DNA of 64,000 bases from Streptomyces diacarni (GTDB lineage Bacteria; Actinomycetota; Actinomycetes; Streptomycetales; Streptomycetaceae): positions 1 through 64,000 of the forward strand of contig NZ_QOIN01000034.1 in NCBI RefSeq assembly GCF_003323715.1. Direction: 5' to 3'. Below are positions 33,946 to 42,772 of the stretch, piece by piece. Every line of letters starts with the position of its first letter. Position 1 is the first letter of the stretch. The notes under the pieces are model-generated. The model had not been told where the DNA came from and searched no databases. It saw nothing but the letters and a program-made list of their open reading frames with translations. A program made the position numbers and the translations under genes.

Positions 33946-35431
33946 CGAACAGGACGCACAGCGCGGCGATGGCCACCCGGCCCATGCCCTGGAGCAGCGA
34001 GCCGCGCAGCAGAATGAAGCTGTACCCGGCGACGAGGGGCACGACGACGGCCGTGATGCTGCCAGGACCGGCCCGGCTCCGCGGCCCACCCGGGTGGGCG
34101 GCCGCGGCGGCGCCGTCCTCGGCCGTGCGCCGCGCGTACCGCCGGTCCGCGCGCGCGGCACCGTAGCCGACGGCGGCGAAGCCCAGCGCCATGCCGTAAG
34201 GGCCGAAGTCGAGCCAGAGCTCCGCCCACAGCGGGGAGGAGAGGTTCGGGTAGGGCATCCCCATCCACGTGCCGACGCGGGTGCCCGGGTCGTGGGGCTT
34301 GTCCTTCCACACCGAGCGGGGCACGAAGAACAGCGCGGTGCCGCTCAGTTGACGCCCCAAACTGTGTCCCTCGCCCGAGCCGACGAAGGTGACGGTGTTG
34401 GCGACCATGCCCACCTGGTCGTAGTCCTTCATGGTGAGCGGCTCCAGCAGCGAGTCCGTCGACCGGCTGGGCCGCTCTGTGCCCTCCTCGTAGCGGAACC
34501 GGTCGGCGAAGGGGAAGACGACCAGCGCGATCGCCACCCCGGTGGCCAGCGCGGCCCGGTACATCACGGGGCTGCGCGGGAACGCGGTGAACAGCAACGA
34601 GAACAGCACCGTCAGGAACCAGTAGCGCGGGTTGGACACCGGGTTGTTGACAACGACGTTGAGCGCCAGCATCGCCAGCCACAGCACGGGCACCAGCGGG
34701 CGGCGGCGCGCCGCCCGGGAGACGACCAGCCAGCGCGTGAGGAACAGCAGCGCCAGCAGCGCCGGCACGGTGCCGAAACCGCGCAGGAACGCCGAGCCCG
34801 CCTGCGAGGCGGCCTCCGCGTTCGCCGCGCCCAGACTCTCCCTGATCTCCTCGCGGTTGGAGAAGAAGACCGCGGGTCCGCCCAGTGTGCCGATCAGCAG
34901 GCCGCTGCACGCCAGTGCCAGCGCGCACAGCGCGTACAGGCGCCGGGTGTGGACCCGCGCGTGCGGCCTGCGGCGCTCCCGCATGCGGCCGCGCAGCGGT
35001 GGCCGGTGCCGCGCCACCAGCGCGCCCACGTCGAAGGCCACCATCCCGGCCAGGACGAGCGCCGAGGCGAGCACCGTGTCCGCGCGCGGGCCCACCACCG
35101 GTGTGGGTGTGCGGTCCAGCACCGTCTGCGCCAGGGGTGCGATGCCCATCGCGATGTAGCCGAACAGCCAGAACGCGCCCTGGATCAGGCGCCGGTGCGC
35201 GGTCAGCACCATGGCCGCCAGGCGGGTGCCCGCGTACGCGCAGGTGGCCGTCTGCAACCAGTAGACCGCGTCGTGGGATCCAGGGCCCGGCTGGGTGGCG
35301 ACCGCCGCGGGGAGCACCGCCACGAGCGCCGCGACCAGCGGAATGGCGAGGGCGCGGGAGAGGACGGCGCGCGGGGCGGTGGGGGAGGGGAGGTGGTCGG
35401 GTGGCGCGGCGGTGCCGGCAGGCGCGCTCAT
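33899..35431 (-). CDS. O-antigen-polymerase-like membrane protein (Wzy-like)
   Basis: The 510-residue protein starts at ATG 35431 (MSAPAGTAAPPDHL). It has 10 to 12 membrane helices and a large central extracytoplasmic loop around residues 285-365. That loop contains RYEEGTERPSRSTDSLLEPL, FVGSGEGHSLGRQLSGTALF and PRSVWKDKPHDPGTRVGTWM. This resembles oligosaccharide repeat-unit polymerases of Gram-positive capsules and Streptomyces surface polymers. A frame extending upstream through the 15-bp repeats as LGGTA units is probably untranslated. It is convergent with the flippase gene. Confidence 0.75.
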   Translation of the reverse strand: MSAPAGTAAPPDHLPSPTAPRAVLSRALAIPLVAALVAVLPAAVATQPGPGSHDAVYWLQTATCAYAGTRLAAMVLTAHRRLIQGAFWLFGYIAMGIAPLAQTVLDRTPTPVVGPRADTVLASALVLAGMVAFDVGALVARHRPPLRGRMRERRRPHARVHTRRLYALCALALACSGLLIGTLGGPAVFFSNREEIRESLGAANAEAASQAGSAFLRGFGTVPALLALLFLTRWLVVSRAARRRPLVPVLWLAMLALNVVVNNPVSNPRYWFLTVLFSLLFTAFPRSPVMYRAALATGVAIALVVFPFADRFRYEEGTERPSRSTDSLLEPLTMKDYDQVGMVANTVTFVGSGEGHSLGRQLSGTALFFVPRSVWKDKPHDPGTRVGTWMGMPYPNLSSPLWAELWLDFGPYGMALGFAAVGYGAARADRRYARRTAEDGAAAAAHPGGPRSRAGPGSITAVVVPLVAGYSFILLRGSLLQGMGRVAIAALCVLFVTTLREDRRARRSPR

Positions 35432-35445
35432 GCTCCCCGCCCCCG

Positions 35446-35520
35446 CCGTGCCCCCGAGCGCCGTGCCTCCGAGCGCCGTGCCCCCGAGCGCCGTGCCTCC
35501 GAGCGCCGTGCCTCCGAGCG
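35446..35520. repeat. five tandem 15-bp repeats
   Basis: CCGTGCCYCCGAGCG is repeated five times without a gap; the Y is C, T, C, T, T in order. The array fills the divergent promoter region between the polymerase (start 35431) and the glycosyltransferase (start 35594). The nearly identical copies suggest recent slippage. Copy-number change could alter promoter spacing. Confidence 0.85.
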
Positions 35521-35593
35521 GAAATGGGAAAGCTCGGAGGAATTGCGGGCAAAGCCGGTAATATGCCTGCCAGTGGCGAGGGAGGGGACACCG

Positions 35594-36820
35594 ATGAAAG
35601 CGCTGCACGTCGTGACGCTGCACACGCCCACGCACGACTTCGGAGGGCCCACGCGCGTGGCCCTCAACCTGTGCCGGGGCTTACGGGAGGCGGGCGAGGG
35701 CGCGGCCCTGGTCGCCCTCGGGGACGGCTTCCCGGGCACGCTGCCCCGCACGGTGGACGGCGTACCCGCCCGGCTCTTCCCGGCCCGGCACGTGCTGCCC
35801 CGGTTCGAGGTCAGCGGCATCACGTCCCCCGCTCTGCTCGCGGCGGCCCCCCGCCTGCTCCGCTCGGCGGACGTGGTGCACGTCCACCTGATGCGCGATC
35901 TGGTCACGCTTCCCGTGGCGATGATGGCAGCGCGCATGGGCCGCCCGCTGGTGTTGCAGACACACGGCATGATCGACCCGACCGAGAAACGCGTGGCGAA
36001 GGCCGTGGACGTGCTGGGCCTGCGCTGGGTGCTCGGACAGGCCGACGCGGTGCTCCACCTGACCGGAACCGAACGGGAGTTGACCGAGGCCGTGGCGGCG
36101 CCCGGCCCGATGGGGCCCGCGTACCGGCTGGTCAACGGGGTGGCGCCGCAGCCACCGCGCCCCGGGCCGCGAGCCGGGCGGCCGCCGACGGTGCTGTACT
36201 GCGCGCGGGTGCAGGAGGGCAAGCGGCCGCAGGACTTCGTCGCGGCGATGCCCACGGTGCTGGCCAGGTGCCCCGAGGCCCGGTTCGTCCTCGCGGGCCC
36301 CGACACGGGGGCGCTGGCCGGCGCGTTGCTGGCGCGGGCCGAGGCGCTGGGCGTGGGCCACGCGCTGGAGTACGTCGGCGCGCTGGACCACGCGGGCGTC
36401 ATGGAACGGCTCCGCTCCAGCGACGTGTTCGTGCTGCCCTCCGTCAAGGACGCGTTCTCCGTCTCGGTGCTGGAGGCCCTGTCGGTGGGGCTGCCCGTCG
36501 TGGTGACCCGCACGAGCGGTCTGGCGCCGGACGTGGCGGCGGCCGGGGCGGGCCGGTTGGTGGACAGCGCACCGGAAGGGCCCGGCGCCGAGGAGAACGG
36601 GGCCAGGGTGGGCCGGGCCGTCCTGGAACTGCTGGACCCGGCGGCGGGCGAGGCCGCCTCCCGCGCGGCGTGGCGGCTGGCGCGCGAGCGCTTCACCCTG
36701 GACGCGGTCGTGGAGACGCTGCGCGGGGTGTACGCGGCGGCGTGCGAGCGGGTCAGCGCCGCCCCCTCGCCCCGGCTCCGGCTCCGGCGTCCGGCGGATC
36801 GGCCGCCTCGCGTGCCTTGA
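35594..36820 (+). CDS. glycosyltransferase family 4
   Basis: The 408-residue protein starts at ATG 35594 behind GAGGGG. It has a GT-B fold: LHVVTLHTPTHDFGGPTRVA at the N-terminus, VVHVHLMRDLVTLP, LVLQTHGMIDPTEKRVAK, and in the C-terminal domain VLYCARVQEGKRPQDFVAAM, FVLPSVKDAFSVSVLEALSV and GLPVVVTRTSGLAPDV (the E-x7-E nucleotide-sugar site). It probably transfers a sugar to the growing lipid-linked repeat. One TTA codon (35681-35683) suggests bldA dependence. Its 3' end overlaps by 68 bases the convergent family-2 gene. Confidence 0.88.
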   Translation: MKALHVVTLHTPTHDFGGPTRVALNLCRGLREAGEGAALVALGDGFPGTLPRTVDGVPARLFPARHVLPRFEVSGITSPALLAAAPRLLRSADVVHVHLMRDLVTLPVAMMAARMGRPLVLQTHGMIDPTEKRVAKAVDVLGLRWVLGQADAVLHLTGTERELTEAVAAPGPMGPAYRLVNGVAPQPPRPGPRAGRPPTVLYCARVQEGKRPQDFVAAMPTVLARCPEARFVLAGPDTGALAGALLARAEALGVGHALEYVGALDHAGVMERLRSSDVFVLPSVKDAFSVSVLEALSVGLPVVVTRTSGLAPDVAAAGAGRLVDSAPEGPGAEENGARVGRAVLELLDPAAGEAASRAAWRLARERFTLDAVVETLRGVYAAACERVSAAPSPRLRLRRPADRPPRVP

Positions 36821-37640
36821 GCCCGATCTGCCACCGGTAGAAGCTCATCGCGAGCGCGTAGTCGAGCCCGGCGCGGCCGTCGAGGAAGCCGCGCCGGTAG
36901 ACGTAGGCGTAGGCGAAGGACACCAGCGGTTTGAGCGGGGCCCGGTGGAAGAGGCGGCCCTGGCGGGTCTTGGCCTGCCGGATCTGCTCCCTCACCCGCG
37001 GATGCCCCTCCAGCCAGGCCTCCCAGTCCGAGTAGCGGTTGTGCCGCTCGAACCAGGTACGGACCGGATCGAGGTCCCGGTGTTCGAGGGGCGCGGCGAG
37101 ACGGGCGGTCGTCGGGGCCAGCGGCTGGTAGTGGCCCTCCTGTTCGCCCATGCCGGGGGCGGCGAGGTCGTCGGGTTCGGGGAAGCGGCAGCGGGTGCGG
37201 TCCAGCAGCACGCGCTTGACGATCGTGTACCCGTGCCGCAGCCGGCGCCCGGCGAACCAGTAGCCCAGCGGGATGTCGAACGCGGCAGGGCGTACGGTGC
37301 GGCCCGGCGGCGGGGTGAAGACGCGCCGGATCTCGCGCAGCAGTTCCTCGCTGGGCGTCTCGTCGCCGTCGAGGAAGAGGACCCAGTCGACCTCGGGGTG
37401 GACGTGGTCCAGACACCACTGCTTCTTCTTCGGGTACCGGCCGTCCCAGGTGTAGGGCACCACTTCGGCGCCCTCGGCCTTGGCGAGGGCGCGGGTGTCG
37501 TCGGTGCTGTCGGAGTCGACCACCACGACGTGCGCGAAGTGGCCGATCACGGACCGCACGGTGCCCGCGATGTTGTGGGCCTCGTTCCTGGTCGGTATCG
37601 CGACGACGACGGGCAGTTTGTCCACGGTGGCTCTCTCCAT
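36753..37640 (-). CDS. glycosyltransferase family 2 (WaaE/KdtX-like)
   Basis: The 295-residue protein starts at ATG 37640. It has a GT-A fold: VVVAIPTRNEAHNIAGTVRS, VVVVDSDSTDDTRALAKAEG, WDGRYPKKKQWCLDHV, and VLFLDGDETPSEELLREI (DxD-like). RHNRYSDWEAWLEG and RRGFLDGRAGLDYALAMSFY near the C-terminus are typical of the WaaE/lipopolysaccharide beta-1,4-glucosyltransferase-like subgroup. It lies in the polysaccharide locus and probably adds one sugar of the repeat or core. The 3' end overlaps the family-4 gene. Confidence 0.88.
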   Translation of the reverse strand: MERATVDKLPVVVAIPTRNEAHNIAGTVRSVIGHFAHVVVVDSDSTDDTRALAKAEGAEVVPYTWDGRYPKKKQWCLDHVHPEVDWVLFLDGDETPSEELLREIRRVFTPPPGRTVRPAAFDIPLGYWFAGRRLRHGYTIVKRVLLDRTRCRFPEPDDLAAPGMGEQEGHYQPLAPTTARLAAPLEHRDLDPVRTWFERHNRYSDWEAWLEGHPRVREQIRQAKTRQGRLFHRAPLKPLVSFAYAYVYRRGFLDGRAGLDYALAMSFYRWQIGLKAREAADPPDAGAGAGARGRR

Positions 37641-37676
37641 GGCGTTCGGTCTCCTGGGGGCGGGCGCGGGGCGGGG

Positions 37677-38174
37677 TCACTTGCCCGCCGCCTCCAGCAG
37701 CGGGGCGAACTTCGGGCACAGGTGCCGGACAGCGGGTTCGGCCTGGTCGATCTCGCCGGCCTTCAGGGCGCTGATCGCGTCCTTCTCGCTGCTCTCGGCC
37801 GTCGTGGCGATCCGTTCACAGGCGGTGCGGCCCGCCTCCAGCACGGCGGCGGGCTCCAGCCCCCGCGGCACCCGGTCGACCAGATAGTCCTTCTCCTTCG
37901 TGGTGAAGGACCCGGTGGCGGGCGTCAGCCGGGAGCGGGGCACCTTCGCTGTGGCCTCGTCGTCGGGTGCGCCCCCGCCGTCCTTCGCGCGCGGGGACGC
38001 GCTCGCGCCGGGCGAGGCGGAGGCCGTCGCGGTGGCGCCGGGGCGGCCCGCGTGGTCGGATCCCTCGCCGTCGCCGTGCTGCCCGCCACCGTCCCCGCCG
38101 CATCCGGCCGTCAGCGCCAGGGCGGCCGCCACCAGGGCGGCCGCCGCGGCACGTGCGGCCTTGACGGTGCTCAC
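37677..38174 (-). CDS. small secreted lipoprotein, hypothetical
   Basis: The 165-residue protein starts at GTG 38174, overlapping the stop of the upstream beta-propeller gene. The signal peptide ends in a lipobox (LALTAGC). A Gly/Ser/Ala/Asp-rich linker (about 27-80) leads to a helical domain, KEKDYLVDRVPRGLEPAAVL followed by TACERIATTAESSEKDAISA. The latter contains two cysteines that may pair. It resembles haemophore-like or hypothetical lipoproteins of Streptomyces. Its coupling to the secreted DNRLRE-domain gene suggests a shared surface role. Confidence 0.7.
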   Translation of the reverse strand: MSTVKAARAAAAALVAAALALTAGCGGDGGGQHGDGEGSDHAGRPGATATASASPGASASPRAKDGGGAPDDEATAKVPRSRLTPATGSFTTKEKDYLVDRVPRGLEPAAVLEAGRTACERIATTAESSEKDAISALKAGEIDQAEPAVRHLCPKFAPLLEAAGK

Positions 38175-40273
38175 GGCTTCCTGTACGTCAGCGTGAGCTT
38201 GGGGCCCGTGCCGCCCGACTCGCGGGCCCACAGCCACAGGCTGTCGCTGCCGGAGGAGGTCAGGGCCAGGTCGAGGGTGTCGCCCGCCGCGTCCTGGACC
38301 GCGCCCGCACGCAGCGGCACGTCGTAGTCCGTACGGGCGTCGGCCGCGCCGTCGAGGCTGCCCAGCGGCGTCTCGCCCACGGCGGGACGCTTCGCCCAGG
38401 TCACCTCCTTCTCCGACCAGGCGCCGGTCACCGGTACGACGTCTACGGTGTCGCCGCTCGCCGCGCTCGGCTCACTGCTGGTCGTGACGGTCAGCGTGGC
38501 CTCCTCCAGCGCCATCCCGCTGGGCGGGGACGGCACGTCGAAACGCACGTAACTGGCGTACGGCGACGAGCCGCGCACCGCGAGCTGCTGGTGCGTGCCG
38601 TACGTGGCGTTCACGGCAGCGCCGTTCACGTACGCGTCGGCCGTCGCCTCCCGTTCCAGCGTCGTCTCCGTCGGGGTGCCCGGCGTCTTCACCTTCGCCG
38701 CCTCGGAGCGGGCGCTGGTGTTGGTGCCGCCCGCGTCGCTCGCCGTGATCCGGTAGGAGTAGTCGGTGCCCGGCTTGACGGAGGTGTCGGTGAAGGTGAC
38801 CGTCGGCCTCTCCCAGAACGTGGAGTCGGCCGTGACCGTGCCCACAGGGTCCTCGTCCCCGTTGCGGTAGACGCGGTAGGTCAGCTTCCGGTCGTCCAGG
38901 TCGGTGCTCGCAGGCCAGCTGACCCGCACACCCTTGGTGGTGTTGGCGGCCTTCACCCCGTCGGGCACGGAGGGAGCCCCGGTGTCCGGGCCGCTCGCGA
39001 AGCGCACCAGCCCTTGCTGCGGCCTGTTGCCGTCGCTGGTGATGCGGGTGAACGCCCCGCCCACCCACATGTAGTCCTTGCCGCCGCCGGAGGAGACGAC
39101 CATGGCGCGCGGCCCCACCTGCTCGACGCTCAGCGGCCCGTCGTCGGTGTCGGGGAACCACGACAGCAGCGGTGTCGGATCGTCGACCGACTCCGCCAAC
39201 AGGTGCTGCCGCTCGTGCAGTTCGGGGAACTGGCCCATGCTCTCGCAGTTGTGCGCGTGCGAGCTGCTGTAGAGCACGCCCTTGTAGACGGCCAGGTCCT
39301 GGGTGGCGCCCAGACAGGTGTCGCGCCAGCGCTGCTCGAAGTCGTCGAGGTCGAGCGCGATCCGGCCGTCGAACACACCGCCGCCCGTGCCCTCGTTGCC
39401 GGTGTAGATCCCGGTCTCGTCCACGTAGAGGCCCTTGACCACGCTGTTGCGGGGCACGAACCGGTTCGGGTAACTCTTCCGCAGCGCGCCCGACGAGGCG
39501 TCCACGACCGCCAGCGCGTGCGAGTCTGCTCCGCGCACCCGTTCGAAGTCGCCGCCCAGCACCACGCTCTTCCCGTCCGGCGTGACCTCCACCGCACGGC
39601 CCGTCTTGTCCGCGTCCGCTTTCCAGGACTTCAACGTCCCCTCGGTGCCGACCGCCGCGAACTTGGCCCGCTTCTCCCCCTCCACCGTGGTGAAGTCACC
39701 GCCGAGGTAGACGGTGTCGTCCGTGGCGGCCAGCGCGTGCACCGGCGCCGAGACCGTCAACTGGAAGCCGGACCTGACCTTGCACGACGGCAGGTCGATG
39801 GCGGCCACCCGGCTGGCGTTCGTCCCGTTGACGGCGGCGAAGTTCCCGCCCGCGTACAGGGTCTTCCCGTCAGGCGAGACCGTCAGCGCCCGCACGGTGG
39901 CCGTGCCGCTGCCCACCGTGAAGTGCAAACGGCAGTCCGTCGGCTCGCCGGTCGCCGCGTCGAACGCCGCGAAGTTGACGGCCTCGCGCTCCTTCGCGCC
40001 CGGCGCCGCGCCCGGCGGACGGATCGCGGAGAAGGTGCCGCCCGCGAAAACCGTGCCGTTCGCCTGGGCCATCGCCCACACGACGCCGTTCGTCTGCCAC
40101 GTCGGTAAGGTGTCCGCGGTCATCGCCACCGGCGGTGTGAGGGCCGCCGCCTGGTGGGCGCCCCGCTCGGTGAGCGCGGGCACCGCCGTCGTGGCCGCCG
40201 CCACGGCCAGTACGGTCGCGGCCACGGCCGCCTTGCGAGCCCCCGCCGTGCGAAGGGTCCTCGTTCGTCTCAC
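38171..40273 (-). CDS. secreted beta-propeller, fibronectin-III and DNRLRE-domain protein
   Basis: The 700-residue protein starts at GTG 40273 behind GGGGAG. The signal peptide spans about residues 1-38. Residues about 45-430 contain propeller-like repeats such as ANGTVFAGGTFSAI, PDGKTLYAGGNFAAVNG, DDTVYLGGDFTTVEG and GKSVVLGGDFERVRG. Residues about 435-530 form a fibronectin type III domain. The C-terminal 170 residues are a DNRLRE/CBM96-type domain (ADAYVNGAAVNATYGTHQQL, YVRFDVPS). It is probably a cell-surface or extracellular carbohydrate-binding protein linked to the polymer made by this locus. Codon 56 is TTA (40106-40108). Confidence 0.85.
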   Translation of the reverse strand: MRRTRTLRTAGARKAAVAATVLAVAAATTAVPALTERGAHQAAALTPPVAMTADTLPTWQTNGVVWAMAQANGTVFAGGTFSAIRPPGAAPGAKEREAVNFAAFDAATGEPTDCRLHFTVGSGTATVRALTVSPDGKTLYAGGNFAAVNGTNASRVAAIDLPSCKVRSGFQLTVSAPVHALAATDDTVYLGGDFTTVEGEKRAKFAAVGTEGTLKSWKADADKTGRAVEVTPDGKSVVLGGDFERVRGADSHALAVVDASSGALRKSYPNRFVPRNSVVKGLYVDETGIYTGNEGTGGGVFDGRIALDLDDFEQRWRDTCLGATQDLAVYKGVLYSSSHAHNCESMGQFPELHERQHLLAESVDDPTPLLSWFPDTDDGPLSVEQVGPRAMVVSSGGGKDYMWVGGAFTRITSDGNRPQQGLVRFASGPDTGAPSVPDGVKAANTTKGVRVSWPASTDLDDRKLTYRVYRNGDEDPVGTVTADSTFWERPTVTFTDTSVKPGTDYSYRITASDAGGTNTSARSEAAKVKTPGTPTETTLEREATADAYVNGAAVNATYGTHQQLAVRGSSPYASYVRFDVPSPPSGMALEEATLTVTTSSEPSAASGDTVDVVPVTGAWSEKEVTWAKRPAVGETPLGSLDGAADARTDYDVPLRAGAVQDAAGDTLDLALTSSGSDSLWLWARESGGTGPKLTLTYRKP

Positions 40274-40366
40274 TGTGCTCCCCAATTGCTGTGGTTGATG
40301 CGTGTCCCCGGCCGGGGACACCCGGCGTCACCGGTGCCGCGCGCCCCCGTCCTGGGGCACCCGGCG

Positions 40367-41455
40367 TCACCGGCGGTCGACGCGCACCGCCTCGCCCGAC
40401 AACTCCGCCTCCAGCGCGGCGATGTCGGCCTCGACCATGACCCGTGCCAACTCCGCCCACGTGACGCGCGGCTTCCACCCGAGCAGGTCGTGCGCCTTCG
40501 CCGCGTCACCGATGAGCGCGTCCACCTCGCTGGGCCGCTCGTAGGCGGGGTCGAACCGCACGTGCTCGCGCCAGTCGAGCCCGCCGGCGAGGAACGCCTC
40601 CTGCAGGAAGGCCCGCACGGTGGTGGCGGACCCCGTGGCCACCACGTAGTCGTCCGGCCGCTGCGCCTGCAGCATCAGCCACATGGCCTCGACGTACTCG
40701 GGCGCGTAGCCCCAGTCCCGCACCGCGTCGAGGTTGCCCAGGTAGAGGCGCTGCTGCAGCCCAGCCCTGATGCGGGCGACGGCCCGGGTGATCTTGCGGG
40801 TCACGAACGTCTCGCCGCGGCGCGGGGACTCGTGGTTGAAGAGGATGCCGTTGACCGCGAACAGGTCGTAGGCCTCCCGGTAGTTGACCGTCGCCCAGTA
40901 TCCGAAGACCTTCGCGCAGCCGTACGGGCTGCGCGGGTGGAAGGGCGTCGCCTCGTTCTGCGGGGGAGGGGCCGCGCCGAACATCTCGGAGGAGGAGGCC
41001 TGGTAGATGCGGGTGTCGATGCCGCTGGCCCGGATCGCCTCCAGCAGCCGCAGGGTCCCCATGGCGGTGACGTCGCCGGTGTAGAGCGGCGAGTCGAAGG
41101 AGACGCGCACGTGGGACTGGGCGCCGAGGTTGTAGACCTCGTCGGGGCGCAGGTCGCGCAGGAGATTGACGAGGGCGACACCGTCGGCGAGGTCGGCGTG
41201 GTGGAGGACGAGGGAGCGGCCCTCGTCGTGCGGGTCCTCGTACAGGTGGTCGATCCGGCCGGTGTTGAAGGAGGAGGAACGGCGGAGCAGGCCGTGCACC
41301 GTGTAGCCCTTCTCCAGCAGCAGTTCGGTCAAGTACGAACCGTCCTGGCCTGTGATGCCGGTGATCAGCGCGCTCCTGCCCGTGCTGTCGCCCGCGCTCT
41401 TGCCTCTGCTCTTGTGTGCGCTCGGGCCCACGCTGTTGCCCACGCTCTTGCCCAT
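40367..41455 (-). CDS. gmd: GDP-mannose 4,6-dehydratase
   Basis: The 362-residue protein starts at ATG 41455, although the first 25 residues are a variable Ser/Gly/Lys tail. It is a complete extended [69 protein letters not shown] (catalytic Ser/Glu), [10 protein letters not shown] (YxxxK), [15 protein letters not shown] and [20 protein letters not shown]. It converts GDP-D-mannose to GDP-4-keto-6-deoxymannose, the substrate of the divergently encoded Fcl. This commits the locus to a 6-deoxyhexose. Confidence 0.95.
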   Translation of the reverse strand: MGKSVGNSVGPSAHKSRGKSAGDSTGRSALITGITGQDGSYLTELLLEKGYTVHGLLRRSSSFNTGRIDHLYEDPHDEGRSLVLHHADLADGVALVNLLRDLRPDEVYNLGAQSHVRVSFDSPLYTGDVTAMGTLRLLEAIRASGIDTRIYQASSSEMFGAAPPPQNEATPFHPRSPYGCAKVFGYWATVNYREAYDLFAVNGILFNHESPRRGETFVTRKITRAVARIRAGLQQRLYLGNLDAVRDWGYAPEYVEAMWLMLQAQRPDDYVVATGSATTVRAFLQEAFLAGGLDWREHVRFDPAYERPSEVDALIGDAAKAHDLLGWKPRVTWAELARVMVEADIAALEAELSGEAVRVDRR

Positions 41456-41611
41456 GTGGCGCCGCCCTCAGTGGTGTGTGTCCGTGGTGGTGGGGACATC
41501 TGCCGTGCTCTCGACCGGTCCCTGGATGACGGTCTCATCCGGTGCGCGAGTTTCGTACTCTTTGCCGTTTATCTGTCTGTACGGGGCTGTTGGGTGGCAC
41601 AATGCGACGCC

Positions 41612-42676
41612 ATGACGCCGACGCCGCGCACGACGCCCGCGCACACCACCCCGCGATCCGCCCCGGTCCCCGGCCCCGTTCCCGCCCCCGCTCCTGTCCC
41701 CGCCCCCGTCGTCGCGGCCGGAACGCTGCTGCCGGACCGCGCCCGTGTCGTCGTCGCCGGCCACCGCGGCCTGGTCGGCTCCGCCGTGGCCCGCCGCCTG
41801 GCGGCCGACGGCTACGAGGTGCTGACCCGCGACCGTGCCACCCTCGACCTGCGCGACGCGCCCGCCACCGCGCGCTGGCTGAGCGAGGCGCGTCCCCACG
41901 CGGTCGTCCTGGCGGCCGCCAAGGTCGGCGGCATCATGGCCAACAAGACGCAGCCCGTGCCGTTCCTGGAGGACAACCTGCGCATCCAGCTCAGCGTCAT
42001 CGCGGGCGCCCACGCGGCGGGCATTCCCCGGCTGCTCTTCTTGGGCTCGTCCTGCATCTACCCCAAGCACGCGCCGCAACCGATCACCGAGGACGCCCTG
42101 CTCACCGGCGCCCTGGAGCCGACGAACGAGCCGTACGCGCTCGCCAAGATCGCGGGCATCACCCAGGTCCGCGCCTACCGTGAGCAGTACGGCGCCGCCT
42201 ACATCAGCGCGATGCCGACCAACCTGTACGGCCCCGGCGACAACTTCGACCCGGAGACCTCGCACGTGCTGCCCGCTCTCGTGCGCCGTCTCCACGAGGC
42301 GAAGCGGGACGGGGCGCCCGAGGTGGCGCTGTGGGGCAGCGGCACGCCGCGCCGCGAGTTCCTGCACGTCGACGACCTGGCGCGGGCCTGCGTCCTGCTG
42401 CTGCGGGACTACGACGGGCCCGAGCCGGTCAACGTCGGCTGCGGGCAGGATCTGACCATCGCCGCGCTCGCCGAGACCGTGCGCGACGTGGTCGGCTACC
42501 GGGGGCGCGTCACCTGGGACACGGACCGGCCTGACGGCACCCCGCGCAAACTTCTCGACGTCAGCCGCCTGTTCGCGCTCGGTTTCCGGCCGCGGGTGCC
42601 GCTGCGGGAGGGCATCCGCGCGACGTACGAGTGGTGGCAGGAGGCGGAGCCGTCCGCCCTGCGGAAAGGGCGCTGA
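41612..42676 (+). CDS. fcl: GDP-L-fucose synthase
   Basis: The 354-residue protein starts at ATG 41612 with a 40-residue Pro/Ala-rich tail. The body has VVVAGHRGLVGSAVARRLAA (NADP site), VVLAAAKVGGIMANKTQPVP, LFLGSSCIYPKHAPQPITED (catalytic Ser and Cys), YALAK (YxxxK), NLYGPGDNF and REFLHVDDLARACVLLL. It epimerises and reduces GDP-4-keto-6-deoxymannose to GDP-L-fucose. With gmd, facing it across 156 bp, the pathway from GDP-mannose to GDP-fucose is complete. GDP-fucose then feeds the glycosyltransferases of this locus. Confidence 0.93.
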   Translation: MTPTPRTTPAHTTPRSAPVPGPVPAPAPVPAPVVAAGTLLPDRARVVVAGHRGLVGSAVARRLAADGYEVLTRDRATLDLRDAPATARWLSEARPHAVVLAAAKVGGIMANKTQPVPFLEDNLRIQLSVIAGAHAAGIPRLLFLGSSCIYPKHAPQPITEDALLTGALEPTNEPYALAKIAGITQVRAYREQYGAAYISAMPTNLYGPGDNFDPETSHVLPALVRRLHEAKRDGAPEVALWGSGTPRREFLHVDDLARACVLLLRDYDGPEPVNVGCGQDLTIAALAETVRDVVGYRGRVTWDTDRPDGTPRKLLDVSRLFALGFRPRVPLREGIRATYEWWQEAEPSALRKGR

Positions 42677-42772
42677 GGGCCGCGAGGGCGGTGAGGGCCG
42701 GGTCGGCCGGGGGCTGCGGCGGGTGCGTGACCCTTCGGGGGTGCGTAACGCTTTGAGGATTTGGGGGTCCAT

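Noticed and set aside
35446-35520. CRISPR-like array
   Set aside because: Fifteen-bp units directly abut with no spacers and there are no cas genes. It is a minisatellite.
35432-35635. N-terminal extension of the polymerase through LGGTA repeats
   Set aside because: The repeats lie in the promoter region, lack a ribosome site, and the divergent gene start lies inside. The ATG at 35431 begins a normal protein.
41602-42183. Alternative rightward frame starting at ATG 41602 inside fcl
   Set aside because: It is Arg/Pro-rich without a domain, while the other frame gives a complete GDP-fucose synthase.
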